NCBI RefSeq assembly: GCF_000377785.1
Contig: NZ_KB898726.1
Coordinates: 213,801 to 277,800 of the forward strand
Reading direction: 5' to 3'
Length of the DNA stretch: 64,000 nt
DNA from: Thioalkalivibrio sp. ALJ24
GTDB lineage: Bacteria > Pseudomonadota > Gammaproteobacteria > Ectothiorhodospirales > Ectothiorhodospiraceae
Shown here: piece by piece, positions 1 through 7,988 of the stretch
Layout: the number at the start of each line of letters is the position of its first letter
Position numbering within the stretch: the first letter of the stretch is position 1
The notes under the pieces: generated by a model
What the model saw: only the letters and a program-made list of their open reading frames with translations
Database searches by the model: none
Told to the model about the DNA's origin: nothing
Translations under genes and position numbers: made by a program

Positions 1-192
1 ATGACGCATCCGGACCGGGTCTTTACCCGCGAACAGCTGCTGGACAAGGTCTGGGGCACCAACGTGTACGTCGAGGAGCGTACCGTGGACGTGCACATCC
101 GCCGCCTGCGCAAGGCGCTTGCCGACACCGGCCACGACGGCCTGGTGCAGACCGTACGCGGTACCGGGTATCGTTTCTCCGACAAGGACTGA
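1..192 (+). CDS. phoB: PhoB response regulator, C-terminal part
   Basis: This is the end of an OmpR/PhoB-type winged-helix DNA-binding domain; the receiver domain lies before the window. The motifs [24 protein letters not shown] and VRGTGYRF are the recognition helix and C-terminal hairpin of the family. The next gene is a PhoR-like kinase and the pst genes follow, so this is very probably PhoB, the activator of phosphate-starvation genes. The PhoB-type boxes before pstS and pstC agree. The first ATG seen here is internal to the real gene. Confidence 0.9.
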   Translation: MTHPDRVFTREQLLDKVWGTNVYVEERTVDVHIRRLRKALADTGHDGLVQTVRGTGYRFSDKD

Positions 193-204
193 ACGGAACC
201 CGGC

Positions 205-1539
205 GTGCAGCCACCACCGAATCCCTGGCCACGACTCGTCGCCCGCCACCTGCTGATCGCCCTGACGGTGCTTGCCATCGGCGGGGCGCTGGGCTATCTG
301 CTCGAGGCCGCCATCGCCCTGCTGGGGGCACTGCTGGCATGGAACCTCTGGCAGCTTTACCGGCTGGAGAACTGGATCCGCCGCGGCGGACGCAGCGAGC
401 CCCCGGACGCCCCCGGTCTGTGGGGCGAGATCTTCACCGGGCTGCATCAGCGCCGCCAGCGGCGTCTGCGCCGGGTCGCCGGACTGCGGCGCCTGCTGGA
501 CCGTTACCGCGAGTCCGCCAGTGCCCTGCCGGATGCGGTGGTGGTCCTCAACCCGGACTACCGCATCGAGTGGGCCAATCAGACCGCCGCCCGCCTGCTG
601 GGGCTTGACTGGCCGGCCGACGAGGGCCGGCGTATCACCCACCTGGTGCGGCACCCGGAGTTCATGCGTTTCATGGATCCGGACTCGCCGCCACGCGATG
701 CGCTCAACCTGCCGTCCCCGGTGAACGCGGACCTGTGGCTGGAGGTCCGGCTGGTGCCCTACGGCGACCACCAGTTCCTGCTGCTGGCGCGCGACACCAC
801 CCATCTGCATCGCCTGGAGGTCATGCGGCGGGACTTCATCGCCAACGTCTCGCACGAGCTGCGCACCCCGCTGACCGTCCTCTACGGGGTCGCCGAGACC
901 CTGGAGGACGAGCTGGAGGATCAGCCGGAACTGTTCGATTCGGTGAAGCTGCTGCGCGAACAGTCGGAGCGCATGAAGCTGCTGGTGGATGACCTGCTGA
1001 TGCTCTCGCGTCTGGAAACCGGTTCGGAGCGCGCCGAGCAGGACTGGTTCAACCCCGGCAATCTGCTGCGCAATCTGGTGCACGAGGCGGAGCTGCTGTC
1101 CGGCGAGCGCGGACACCGCATCGAGCTGGAGAACGAACCGGGCCTGGAGATCCTGGGCACCGAGAACGAACTGCGCTCGGCCTTCGCCAATCTGGTCTTC
1201 AACGCCGTCAAGTACACCCCGCCCGGCACCCGCATCCGCGTGCAGTGGAAGGCCACGCCACAGGGCGGGCACCTGGCGGTCATCGATGACGGCCCGGGGA
1301 TCGCCGGCCACCATCTGGAACGCCTGACCGAACGCTTCTACCGTGTCGACAGTGGCCGCACCCAGGACCGGGGCGGCACCGGGCTGGGTCTGGCCATCGT
1401 CAAGCACGTCCTGCTGCGTCACGACGGTCAGCTGCACATCGACAGCGAACTCGGTCGCGGCAGCCGCTTTGCCTGCCAGTTCCCGGCGGAGCGGCTTCGC
1501 CGGGCGGTGGGCGAGGCGGAAATCGCCCGCAGCGACTAA
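205..1539 (+). CDS. phoR: Phosphate regulon sensor histidine kinase PhoR
   Basis: A membrane-bound kinase that phosphorylates PhoB when phosphate is scarce. One or two hydrophobic segments lie at about residues 15-50, then a PAS-like domain (about 105-195). The HisKA motif ANVSHELRTPL gives phospho-accepting His217. The ATPase domain shows the N-box (NAVKYTP), G1 (DDGPGIAG) and G2 (GTGLGLAI). Length (444 aa) is normal for PhoR. A GTG start is used 12 nt after the phoB stop, which suggests one transcript with phoB. Confidence 0.93.
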   Translation: MQPPPNPWPRLVARHLLIALTVLAIGGALGYLLEAAIALLGALLAWNLWQLYRLENWIRRGGRSEPPDAPGLWGEIFTGLHQRRQRRLRRVAGLRRLLDRYRESASALPDAVVVLNPDYRIEWANQTAARLLGLDWPADEGRRITHLVRHPEFMRFMDPDSPPRDALNLPSPVNADLWLEVRLVPYGDHQFLLLARDTTHLHRLEVMRRDFIANVSHELRTPLTVLYGVAETLEDELEDQPELFDSVKLLREQSERMKLLVDDLLMLSRLETGSERAEQDWFNPGNLLRNLVHEAELLSGERGHRIELENEPGLEILGTENELRSAFANLVFNAVKYTPPGTRIRVQWKATPQGGHLAVIDDGPGIAGHHLERLTERFYRVDSGRTQDRGGTGLGLAIVKHVLLRHDGQLHIDSELGRGSRFACQFPAERLRRAVGEAEIARSD

Positions 1540-1561
1540 AAACCGCGTGGTGACGGCGCCA

Positions 1562-1617
1562 CTGTCATATTTCGGTCATCTTCCGGTCAAAGGCGCGTCA
1601 ATTCTCCTGCGGATAAT
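1562..1617 (+). promoter_or_regulatory. PhoB-dependent promoter of pstS (four half-sites)
   Basis: Four GTCA cores start at 1564, 1575, 1586 and 1597, exactly 11 bp apart, as in tandem Pho boxes. A GATAAT -10 element begins at 1612, 12 nt after the last core. The site lies in the phoR-pstS gap, 59 nt before the pstS ATG. PhoB dimers bind pairs of 11-bp direct repeats, so this could hold two dimers. Confidence 0.88.
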
Positions 1618-1675
1618 CCATCTCCGAGGTCACCGAAAACCCGACCTTTCGCTCAAACGCAATCAGGAGAACACC

Positions 1676-2647
1676 ATGTTGCTCAAGCGCAGTGTACTGG
1701 CCCTGGCCACCGCCGCCGCCATCGCGTCCGCCCCGATGTCCGCGGCCGACGTCGACGCCGATATCCCGTCCTATCAGACCGTCAGCGGAATCTCCGGCAG
1801 CCTTTCCAGCGAGGGCTCGGACACCCTCAACAACCTGATGGCGCTGTGGGCGGAGGCCTTCCAGGATTTCTATCCCAACGTCGATATCGAGATCCAGGGT
1901 GCCGGCACCTCCACCGCCCCGCCCGCCCTGACCGAAGGCACCGCCGACTTCGGCCCGATGTCCCGCATGCCGCGTGACAGCGAGCACGCCGAGTTCGAGG
2001 AACGCCACGGCTACGAGATGACCGCGGTCCCGGTGGCCATCGACACCATCGCCGTCTATGTGAACCAGGACAATCCGATCGAGGGTCTGACCCTGGAACA
2101 GGTCGACGCGATCTTCTCCGAGACCCGCCGCTGCGGCAATCCGGAAGACATCACCCGCTGGGGCCAGGTGGGTCTGGACGGCTCCTGGGCCGATCGGGAC
2201 TTCACCCTGTACAGCCGTAACGCGGTCTCCGGCACCTATGGCTTCTTCCGTGAGCACGCGCTTTGCGACGGGGACTTCCGCGATGCCATCAACGAGCAGC
2301 CCGGTTCGGCCTCGGTGGTCCAGGGCGTGGCCGAATCGCTGAACGGGATCGGCTACTCCGGCATCGGTTACAAGACCTCCGAGGTCCGCGCCGTGCCGCT
2401 GGGCGAGACCGAAGGCGAATACTTCGAACCCACCGGCGACAACGCCTCGACCGGAGATTACCCCCTCGCCCGCTTCCTGTACGTGATGGTCAACAAGCAC
2501 CCGGAAGACGGCCTGGCCCCGCGTCAGGAGGAATTCCTGAACATGGTGCTGTCGCAGGAAGGCCAGCAGGTGGTGGCGCGTGATGGCTTCATCCCGCTGC
2601 CGGCCGCCGTGGTCGAACGCGAGCGCGGGAACCTGGGTATCGACTGA
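1676..2647 (+). CDS. pstS: Periplasmic phosphate-binding protein PstS
   Basis: The high-affinity phosphate receptor of the Pst ABC importer. The ATG at 1676 follows a good ribosome site (CAGGAGA) and begins a Sec signal peptide (about residues 1-23, ending PMSAAD). The mature part shows PstS-type phosphate-binding motifs: GSLSSEGSDTL near the N terminus, GAGTSTAPPALTEGTADFG, and a central RNAVSGTYGFFREH loop. Length is 323 aa. It has its own PhoB promoter and is followed by a strong terminator, so it is transcribed apart from pstCAB, which lies 3 kb downstream. Confidence 0.94.
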   Translation: MLLKRSVLALATAAAIASAPMSAADVDADIPSYQTVSGISGSLSSEGSDTLNNLMALWAEAFQDFYPNVDIEIQGAGTSTAPPALTEGTADFGPMSRMPRDSEHAEFEERHGYEMTAVPVAIDTIAVYVNQDNPIEGLTLEQVDAIFSETRRCGNPEDITRWGQVGLDGSWADRDFTLYSRNAVSGTYGFFREHALCDGDFRDAINEQPGSASVVQGVAESLNGIGYSGIGYKTSEVRAVPLGETEGEYFEPTGDNASTGDYPLARFLYVMVNKHPEDGLAPRQEEFLNMVLSQEGQQVVARDGFIPLPAAVVERERGNLGID

Positions 2648-2672
2648 TCCCGTCCGGTCCCGTGCACCGCTG

Positions 2673-2702
2673 GCCGGCCCCGCATGCGGGGCCGGCTTTT
2701 TT
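2673..2702 (+). terminator. Rho-independent terminator of pstS
   Basis: A perfect GC-rich inverted repeat (GCCGGCCCCG and its complement around a short loop) followed by six T. It sits 26 nt after the pstS stop codon. Confidence 0.93.
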
Positions 2703-2778
2703 GCGTGCAAGTTTATCGGGGTGGGATCGCTGTGAGGGAGAGTTGCAGACAGGTATGGGGCCCTGCGCGGGGGATCGC

Positions 2779-3200
2779 ATGCCGGACGGGCGGCGGGCGG
2801 AGGCAAGGAACGGCCACCAAGCCGAGCGCCGGGTCCAGACCGGCATCGGCGATGTGCCAGTGCAGTTCCCGAAGACCCGCGATCGGTCCGGCCGCGGCCG
2901 GCATGTCACTTCCCGGCTGCTGCCGCCGACTCTGCGCCGGGCACGCTCGGTCCAGGGGCGGCTGGCCTGGCTCTATCTCAAAGGTGTCCACCGGTGGTTT
3001 TCGGGAGGCGCTCAGAGCGCTGCTGGGCGATCAGGCCCAGGGGCTGTAGGCCTGGACGCTGGGCCGCCTCAAGCAGCAGTGGCTGGCCGAGCACGCCGAA
3101 CAGCGCAAGCACGATCCAAGCGTCTACCGCTGGCGCTGGCTCCAATGTACGGATGGCTCGACATGCTCGAGCGCGGGGTGGCGTTCATCCATGGCGTCGT
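2779..3200 (+). pseudogene. Decayed IS256-family transposase fragment
   Basis: Pieces of a mutator/IS256-type transposase can be read in two frames. First comes RNGHQAERRVQTGIGDVPVQ, then SRLLPPTLRRARSVQ and LYLKGV. After a frameshift near 2985 the next frame gives STGGFREALRALLGDQAQGL, a stop at 3047, then LGRLKQQWLAEHAEQRKHD. These match the family's conserved block before the catalytic core in order and spacing. The DDE residues are absent. No intact terminal repeats were seen. About 100-140 codons remain, so this is a fossil insertion. I see no other gene between the pstS terminator and the porin. Confidence 0.8.
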
Positions 3201-3473
3201 GCATACGGAACTCATCAACGACGAGGACTCATCCATCACCGACCGAAGCGCCGCCTGAACCCGCCATTGCCCAAACACCAGATTCGACCACAACTCGGAC
3301 AACTCCAGCCTGATCCCCGTTGCTTCCGCGCGACGCTGTTGCGGGGTAACGGCTTCTTCATCGCCGCGACACCGCGCCGTCACCGGCGCTCTCCATCCTG
3401 AGGCCCTGTCGAGTGCACCCCTGCGTGCCTCGTCAGCCACTTGACCTTATTCGCCAGACTGGAGAGCCCTGAC

Positions 3474-4490
3474 ATGAATCGAAAGCACCTCCTGACCAGC
3501 CTGATCACCGCCGGCCTGGTCGTACCCGCGGTGGCATCCGCCGACCTGACCCTGTACGGCCGCGCCCACCTGTCCGTCGACATCCTGGACGACGGTGCCG
3601 ATTACAACGAGCTGAACGTCTCCAGCAACTCCAGCCGGCTGGGCGTCAGCGCGAAGCGCGAGTTCCGGGACCAGATCATCGGTATCGCACAGATCGAACA
3701 GCAGATCGACTTCGACACCGAAGGCACCCAGTTCGCCACCCGCGATACCTTCGCCGGCGTGCGGGGCGACAACTGGGGCATGCTGCGCCTGGGCAAATTC
3801 GACACCCCCTTCAAGGGGGCACGCGGGCCGGCCAACTTCTTCGGCGACCAGGTCGGCGACATGCGCAACCTGACCCGTACGACCGCCCACGGCCGGTTTG
3901 ACGAACGCTTCCGCAACAGCATCCATTACCGGAGCCCCGATTTCGGCGGGGTGACCTGGGATTTCCAGTATTCCAATCGCCTGGAGGGCGCCACCACGGT
4001 CGATGGCGCGGACGACCGCGCCTATTCCACCTCGCTGACGCTGGACCTGGGCGGCCTTAACGGCGCGCTGGCCTACGAAAAACAGGAGGACGGGAACGAC
4101 AGTCCCGACGCCTGGCGCCTCGCGGCGAGCTACGACGTCACCGACGCGATCACCCTGGGTGGCCTGTACCAGCAAAGCGAGAGCTTTGCCGGGGATGACG
4201 GCGAGGTCTTCGGCTTCGGCGGGCAGTTCCAGGTCGCGCCCGACTGGTACCTGCGCGGGCACATCTTCCATCTCGACTCCGACCTCGACGACATGGATGC
4301 CACCATGTACGCCTTCGGTGGCGAATACCGGGTGGACAGCGACCTGCGCTTCTACGCCAACATCGCGAGCGTGGACAACGATGACATGTCTTCCCTGACC
4401 CCGTGGGGCGCGGCCCGCACCTCCGGCCCCGGCGGTGCCGCCGGCGAGAACGCCCTGGGTGTGTCGCTGGGGATGCGCTACGATTTCTGA
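3474..4490 (+). CDS. Gram-negative trimeric porin
   Basis: An outer-membrane general porin of the Porin_4/OmpC-like family, 338 aa. A Sec signal peptide (residues 1-23, ending VASA) is followed by DLTLYGRAHLSVD, the usual first strand of these porins. SSRLGVSAKREF, AGVRGDNWGMLRLGKFDTPF and RNSIHYRSPDFGG are typical turns and eyelet-loop regions. The chain ends in Phe (RYDF), the signal for outer-membrane insertion. Its place inside the pho locus suggests a phosphate-starvation porin, but I find no PhoB box directly in front of it; that role is inferred. Confidence 0.88.
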   Translation: MNRKHLLTSLITAGLVVPAVASADLTLYGRAHLSVDILDDGADYNELNVSSNSSRLGVSAKREFRDQIIGIAQIEQQIDFDTEGTQFATRDTFAGVRGDNWGMLRLGKFDTPFKGARGPANFFGDQVGDMRNLTRTTAHGRFDERFRNSIHYRSPDFGGVTWDFQYSNRLEGATTVDGADDRAYSTSLTLDLGGLNGALAYEKQEDGNDSPDAWRLAASYDVTDAITLGGLYQQSESFAGDDGEVFGFGGQFQVAPDWYLRGHIFHLDSDLDDMDATMYAFGGEYRVDSDLRFYANIASVDNDDMSSLTPWGAARTSGPGGAAGENALGVSLGMRYDF

Positions 4491-4507
4491 GCTCCCGCAG
4501 CAACCGG

Positions 4508-4531
4508 CCCCGACGGATCCAGCCGTCGGGG
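4508..4531 (+). terminator. Hairpin after the porin gene
   Basis: CCCCGACGG and CCGTCGGGG form a 9-bp stem around a 6-nt loop 18 nt after the porin stop. No T-tract follows, so it may act as a mRNA-stabilising hairpin or a weak terminator. Confidence 0.5.
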
Positions 4532-4547
4532 TGCCTCCTGCCATGAT

Positions 4548-4778
4548 TCAGCCGTCCCGCAGGTACTGGTTGGCGGAGCGGATGACCCGCATCATCGCTG
4601 CGCACCGCGAGGTCATCGGCGAAGCTGCGGTTGTTGCCGTTGCGGAAGTCGAATCAGTCACCGCGACTTTCAGGGTCTTGTATCCGCCGCGGGCGACGGA
4701 CACCAGGCAGGCACGGTCCCCGTGGATGTCGTCGCGCTCCAGCAGGACATCCAGCCCGCGGTCGAGATCCCCTCCCAC
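4548..4778 (-). other. Unrecognised short reading frame, possibly a gene remnant
   Basis: A 76-codon frame, GTG start, no convincing ribosome site. It contains the protein-like stretch CLVSVARGGYKTLKVAVTD and later MMRVIRSANQYLRDG. Between these, a neighbouring frame reads more naturally (DFRNGNNRSFADDLAVRSDD), which would fit an older gene damaged by two compensating indels. I do not recognise the family. The 4491-4867 gap holds nothing else I can support. Confidence 0.25.
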
Positions 4779-4867
4779 TGGACACGGCTTCGTGATCAGA
4801 CTCGGGGCGGTGCCTCGGAAGCGTGTATTTCGCCGGGCGCGGACTTGTGTGCGTGTCTGAATCAGGA

Positions 4868-5527
4868 TCAGATCAGCCAGGTGGTGCCCATGCGATGTTC
4901 CGGCACCGCGCCCGGGATCAGGTCCATCAGCGCCCAGCCGAAGATCAGGGTCACGAACAGGCCGCAGAACACGGCCGCCACGAACACCCCGATGCGGTTG
5001 CCCCGGCGCAGTCCGGCGATCATCCGCAGGCTCCAGTACAGCAGCACCAGGCTGGAGAGAATCAGCGCCAGCCCGGTCACGTTACCCCAGGGCCAGGGGA
5101 AAGCAGCGATCACGTTGCCCCACCAGGCCGGTATCAGGCCGACGATCGACGCCAGCATCGCCCGCTCCGGCACCGAATGCCCCTGGAACAGTTCGCTCAT
5201 GTAATGCGCGCCCGCAGCCAGGCCCAGGACCCCGATGGACATGGTCAGAGCGCTGTACACACCGAAGCCCCATGGATCGGGCATCGCCTCCGGCGGCAGT
5301 CCCGTGGGAATCACCGTGTAGAGCCACTGGCTGACCAGCACGCTGACCACGATCAGCGGCACCCCCAGACGCAGGAAGACCCGCGGCCACGACGGCAAGG
5401 CCCCCGCCTCACTCAGTCCGGACAGGCGGCGCAGGGTGCCCGCCGGGTGGATCATGATGCGCACCGCCAGGCCCCATGGACCCGGCAGTGCACCGGATTT
5501 CGCGTCGTTTTTCTGATTCGTGTCCAT
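4868..5527 (-). CDS. Yip1-family integral membrane protein
   Basis: A 219-residue polytopic membrane protein. It opens with the Yip1-domain pattern seen in bacteria (AVRIMIHPAGTLRRL, a short soluble part), then about five hydrophobic segments: LGVPLIVVSVLVSQWLY, the ALTMSIGVLGLAAGAHYMSE region, LASIVGLIPAWWGN, a GLALILSSLVLLYWSL segment and FVAAVFCGLFVTLIFGWAL. Function in bacteria is unknown. The ATG at 5527 is preferred over the one at 5551 because two PhoB-like half-sites (5551-5565) lie over the upstream one. It is divergent from pstC. Confidence 0.7.
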   Translation of the reverse strand: MDTNQKNDAKSGALPGPWGLAVRIMIHPAGTLRRLSGLSEAGALPSWPRVFLRLGVPLIVVSVLVSQWLYTVIPTGLPPEAMPDPWGFGVYSALTMSIGVLGLAAGAHYMSELFQGHSVPERAMLASIVGLIPAWWGNVIAAFPWPWGNVTGLALILSSLVLLYWSLRMIAGLRRGNRIGVFVAAVFCGLFVTLIFGWALMDLIPGAVPEHRMGTTWLI

Positions 5528-5593
5528 GCCCGGATTGTGTGTCATGTGCATGACAGAAGGATGACACCTGCGTGGCCTGTAGCCCGCCGCAGT

Positions 5594-5650
5594 GCGGTCA
5601 TTCGGGCGTCATACAGGTGTCACGGCTTTGTCATATCCGCCTCCTACCAT
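5594..5650 (+). promoter_or_regulatory. PhoB-dependent promoter of pstCAB-phoU (four half-sites)
   Basis: GTCA cores start at 5597, 5608, 5619 and 5630, exactly 11 bp apart. A TACCAT -10-like element begins at 5645, again 12 nt after the last core. The layout is the same as at pstS, so a second PhoB-driven transcript begins here. Confidence 0.85.
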
Positions 5651-5695
5651 CACGGCCATGTCGCACCCCGCCCATTCGCCACACCGGGAATCCGC

Positions 5696-7966
5696 ATGTC
5701 CGTCGCAACCCTGAAGTCGCGCCTCGACCGCTTCCAGCGCTGGCGCCGGGCCAAGGATCACATGGCCCGCTACGTGATCTCCTTCTTCGGCATTGCCGTG
5801 GTGGGTGCGCTGGTCCTGATGTTCGTCTATCTGGCGCAGGAGACCCTGCCCATCTTCCAGGGTGCCAGCATGGAACCGGCGGCCGAATACGAAGCCCCCG
5901 GAGGCGCCGACACGCAGACGATCCATCTGGCGGTCAATCGCCACCGGGAACTGGGCGTTCGTCTGACCGAAGACCGCCGCGCGGTGTTCTTCCGGCCGGG
6001 CAGCGGGGAGGTCACCCACGAGGAGTCCCTGCCCATCCCCGATGACGTCCGGGTCACCAGTTTCAGCGCGGCGGAACCGCGCACCCGGCTGGTGGCCGCC
6101 GGTCTGGACAATGGCCAGGTACTGGCCACGGAATTCGAATACGGCGAGGAGTTCACGCGCGACGGGCGGATCTACGATCCGGGGCTGGTGTTCCCGCTGG
6201 GCGACGAGGACACCGCACTGCTGGACGTGGACTCCGAAGGTCGCGCGATCGCGCAGGTCGGCATCCAGCGCGGCCGCAGCGGGATCCGCGTGGCGGCGGC
6301 CACCGAAGACGGCGATCTGCGCCTGGTGCGCTTCGAGGAAACCACCTCGATGATGACCGGCGAGACCACCGTCGAGCGCGATGCGTACGACCTTCCGAGG
6401 TTGCCCGAGGGGGCGACCCCGACCCGCATCCTGCTCGACATCACCGGCCGCATCATGATGGTCGGCGACGACCAGGGCCAGCTGCACTACTACGACATCC
6501 GCAACCCCGCTCGGGCGGAGCGGGTCGACAGCAAGCGGGTCATCACCGGAGAGGATGCCGAGGTGACCTCGCTGGACTACCTGCTCGGCACGGTGTCCGT
6601 CATGGTCGGCGGCTCCGACGGCACGGTCACCCAGTACATGCTGGTGCGCGATGACGACAACGTGAACCGCATCACCCGCGTGCGCGACTTTCAGTCCCAC
6701 ACCGGGGCCCTGCGCAACATCCAGCCCGAATACATCCGCAAGGGCTTCCTCACCGCCGACGACACCGGCGAGCTGGGGGTTCACTACTCAACCTCCCAGC
6801 GCACCCTGCTGCACCGGTCGATCTCGGACCGGCCGCTGCACCGGGTCTACGTCGACCCGCGCAACCGTCTGCTGCTGGCGGTGGACGACGACGAACGCTG
6901 GCAGGCCATGGCCCTGAACAACCGCCACCCCGAGGTCTCGCTGCACGTGCTGTGGGAGCGGGTCTGGTACGAAGGCCGTTCCCAGCCCGCTTTCGTCTGG
7001 CAGTCGTCCTCGGCCACCGACGAATTCGAACCCAAGTTCTCGCTGGTACCGCTGACGATCGGCACGCTCAAGGCCGCCTTCTACGCGATGCTGTTCGCCA
7101 CCCCGCTGGCGATCATGGGGGCGATCTACAGCGCCTATTTCATGTCCCGGCGCATGCGCAGCCTGACCAAGCCCGGGATCGAGCTGATGGAGGCCCTGCC
7201 CACGGTCATTCTGGGCTTCCTTGCCGGTCTGTGGCTGGCCCCGTTCGTGGAGAACAACCTGCCGGCCATCGCCAGCATCCTGATCCTGATGCCGCTGGCG
7301 ATGCTGGGCATGGCCCTGCTGTGGACCCGCGGCATCCCCGAGCGTGTGCGCGAGATGGTCCCGCCGGGCTGGGAGGCCGCCATCCTGATCCCGGTGGTGA
7401 TCGCGGTCGGCTGGTTCGCGGTCGAGATCAGCCCGATGCTGGAAATCGCCTTCTTCGACGGCGACGCCCGCCAGTGGCTGACCAGTGCCGGCATCGAGTA
7501 CGACCAGCGCAACGCCCTGGTCATCGGGATCGCGATGGGCTTCGCGGTGATCCCCACGATCTATTCGATCTCCGAGGACGCGGTCTTCAACGTGCCGAAG
7601 CACCTGACCCAGGGGTCGCTGGCGCTGGGCGCCACCCCCTGGCAGACGGTGGTACGCGTGGTCCTGCTGACCGCCAGCCCGGGGATCTTCTCCGCGGTGA
7701 TGATCGGCTTCGGCCGCGCGGTGGGCGAGACCATGATCGTGCTGATGGCCACCGGCAACTCGCCGGTCGTGAACTTCAACATCTTCGAGGGCATGCGCAC
7801 GCTGTCGGCCAACATCGCCGTGGAGATGCCCGAGGCCGCGGTGGGCAGCACGCACTACCGCATCCTGTTCCTGGCCGCACTGCTGCTGTTCGCGATGACC
7901 TTCGTGGTGAACACGGTCGCCGAGATCGTGCGCCAGCGCCTGCGCCGCAAGTACGCCACCCTCTGA
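5696..7966 (+). CDS. pstC: Phosphate ABC transporter permease PstC, long form
   Basis: One of the two membrane subunits of the Pst phosphate importer. A first membrane helix (about residues 25-48) is followed by roughly 400 residues of soluble, presumably periplasmic sequence. The permease core (about 447-756) comes last and has the EAA-type loop ALGATPWQTVVRVVLLTASPG. At 756 aa it is more than twice the length of E. coli PstC but matches the long form known in pseudomonads and relatives. Start chosen at ATG 5696, 46 nt after the -10-like element. Confidence 0.93.
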   Translation: MSVATLKSRLDRFQRWRRAKDHMARYVISFFGIAVVGALVLMFVYLAQETLPIFQGASMEPAAEYEAPGGADTQTIHLAVNRHRELGVRLTEDRRAVFFRPGSGEVTHEESLPIPDDVRVTSFSAAEPRTRLVAAGLDNGQVLATEFEYGEEFTRDGRIYDPGLVFPLGDEDTALLDVDSEGRAIAQVGIQRGRSGIRVAAATEDGDLRLVRFEETTSMMTGETTVERDAYDLPRLPEGATPTRILLDITGRIMMVGDDQGQLHYYDIRNPARAERVDSKRVITGEDAEVTSLDYLLGTVSVMVGGSDGTVTQYMLVRDDDNVNRITRVRDFQSHTGALRNIQPEYIRKGFLTADDTGELGVHYSTSQRTLLHRSISDRPLHRVYVDPRNRLLLAVDDDERWQAMALNNRHPEVSLHVLWERVWYEGRSQPAFVWQSSSATDEFEPKFSLVPLTIGTLKAAFYAMLFATPLAIMGAIYSAYFMSRRMRSLTKPGIELMEALPTVILGFLAGLWLAPFVENNLPAIASILILMPLAMLGMALLWTRGIPERVREMVPPGWEAAILIPVVIAVGWFAVEISPMLEIAFFDGDARQWLTSAGIEYDQRNALVIGIAMGFAVIPTIYSISEDAVFNVPKHLTQGSLALGATPWQTVVRVVLLTASPGIFSAVMIGFGRAVGETMIVLMATGNSPVVNFNIFEGMRTLSANIAVEMPEAAVGSTHYRILFLAALLLFAMTFVVNTVAEIVRQRLRRKYATL

Positions 7967-7988
7967 ACCGCCGATACGGGACGCCAAC

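Noticed and set aside
1598-2806. Long open frame on the minus strand across pstS
   Set aside because: It mirrors pstS codon positions in a high-GC genome; composition is His/Val/Gly-rich shadow type, and pstS is certain.
3236-3361. A 41-codon minus-strand frame with a C-x2-C-x5-C pattern (WSCPSCGRIWCLG)
   Set aside because: No ribosome site, lies at the edge of the IS fossil, and nothing nearby supports it; too short to accept on a cysteine pattern alone.
4150-4605. A 151-codon minus-strand frame over the porin end
   Set aside because: Arg-rich shadow of the porin gene; only its last part overlaps the uncertain fragment described separately.
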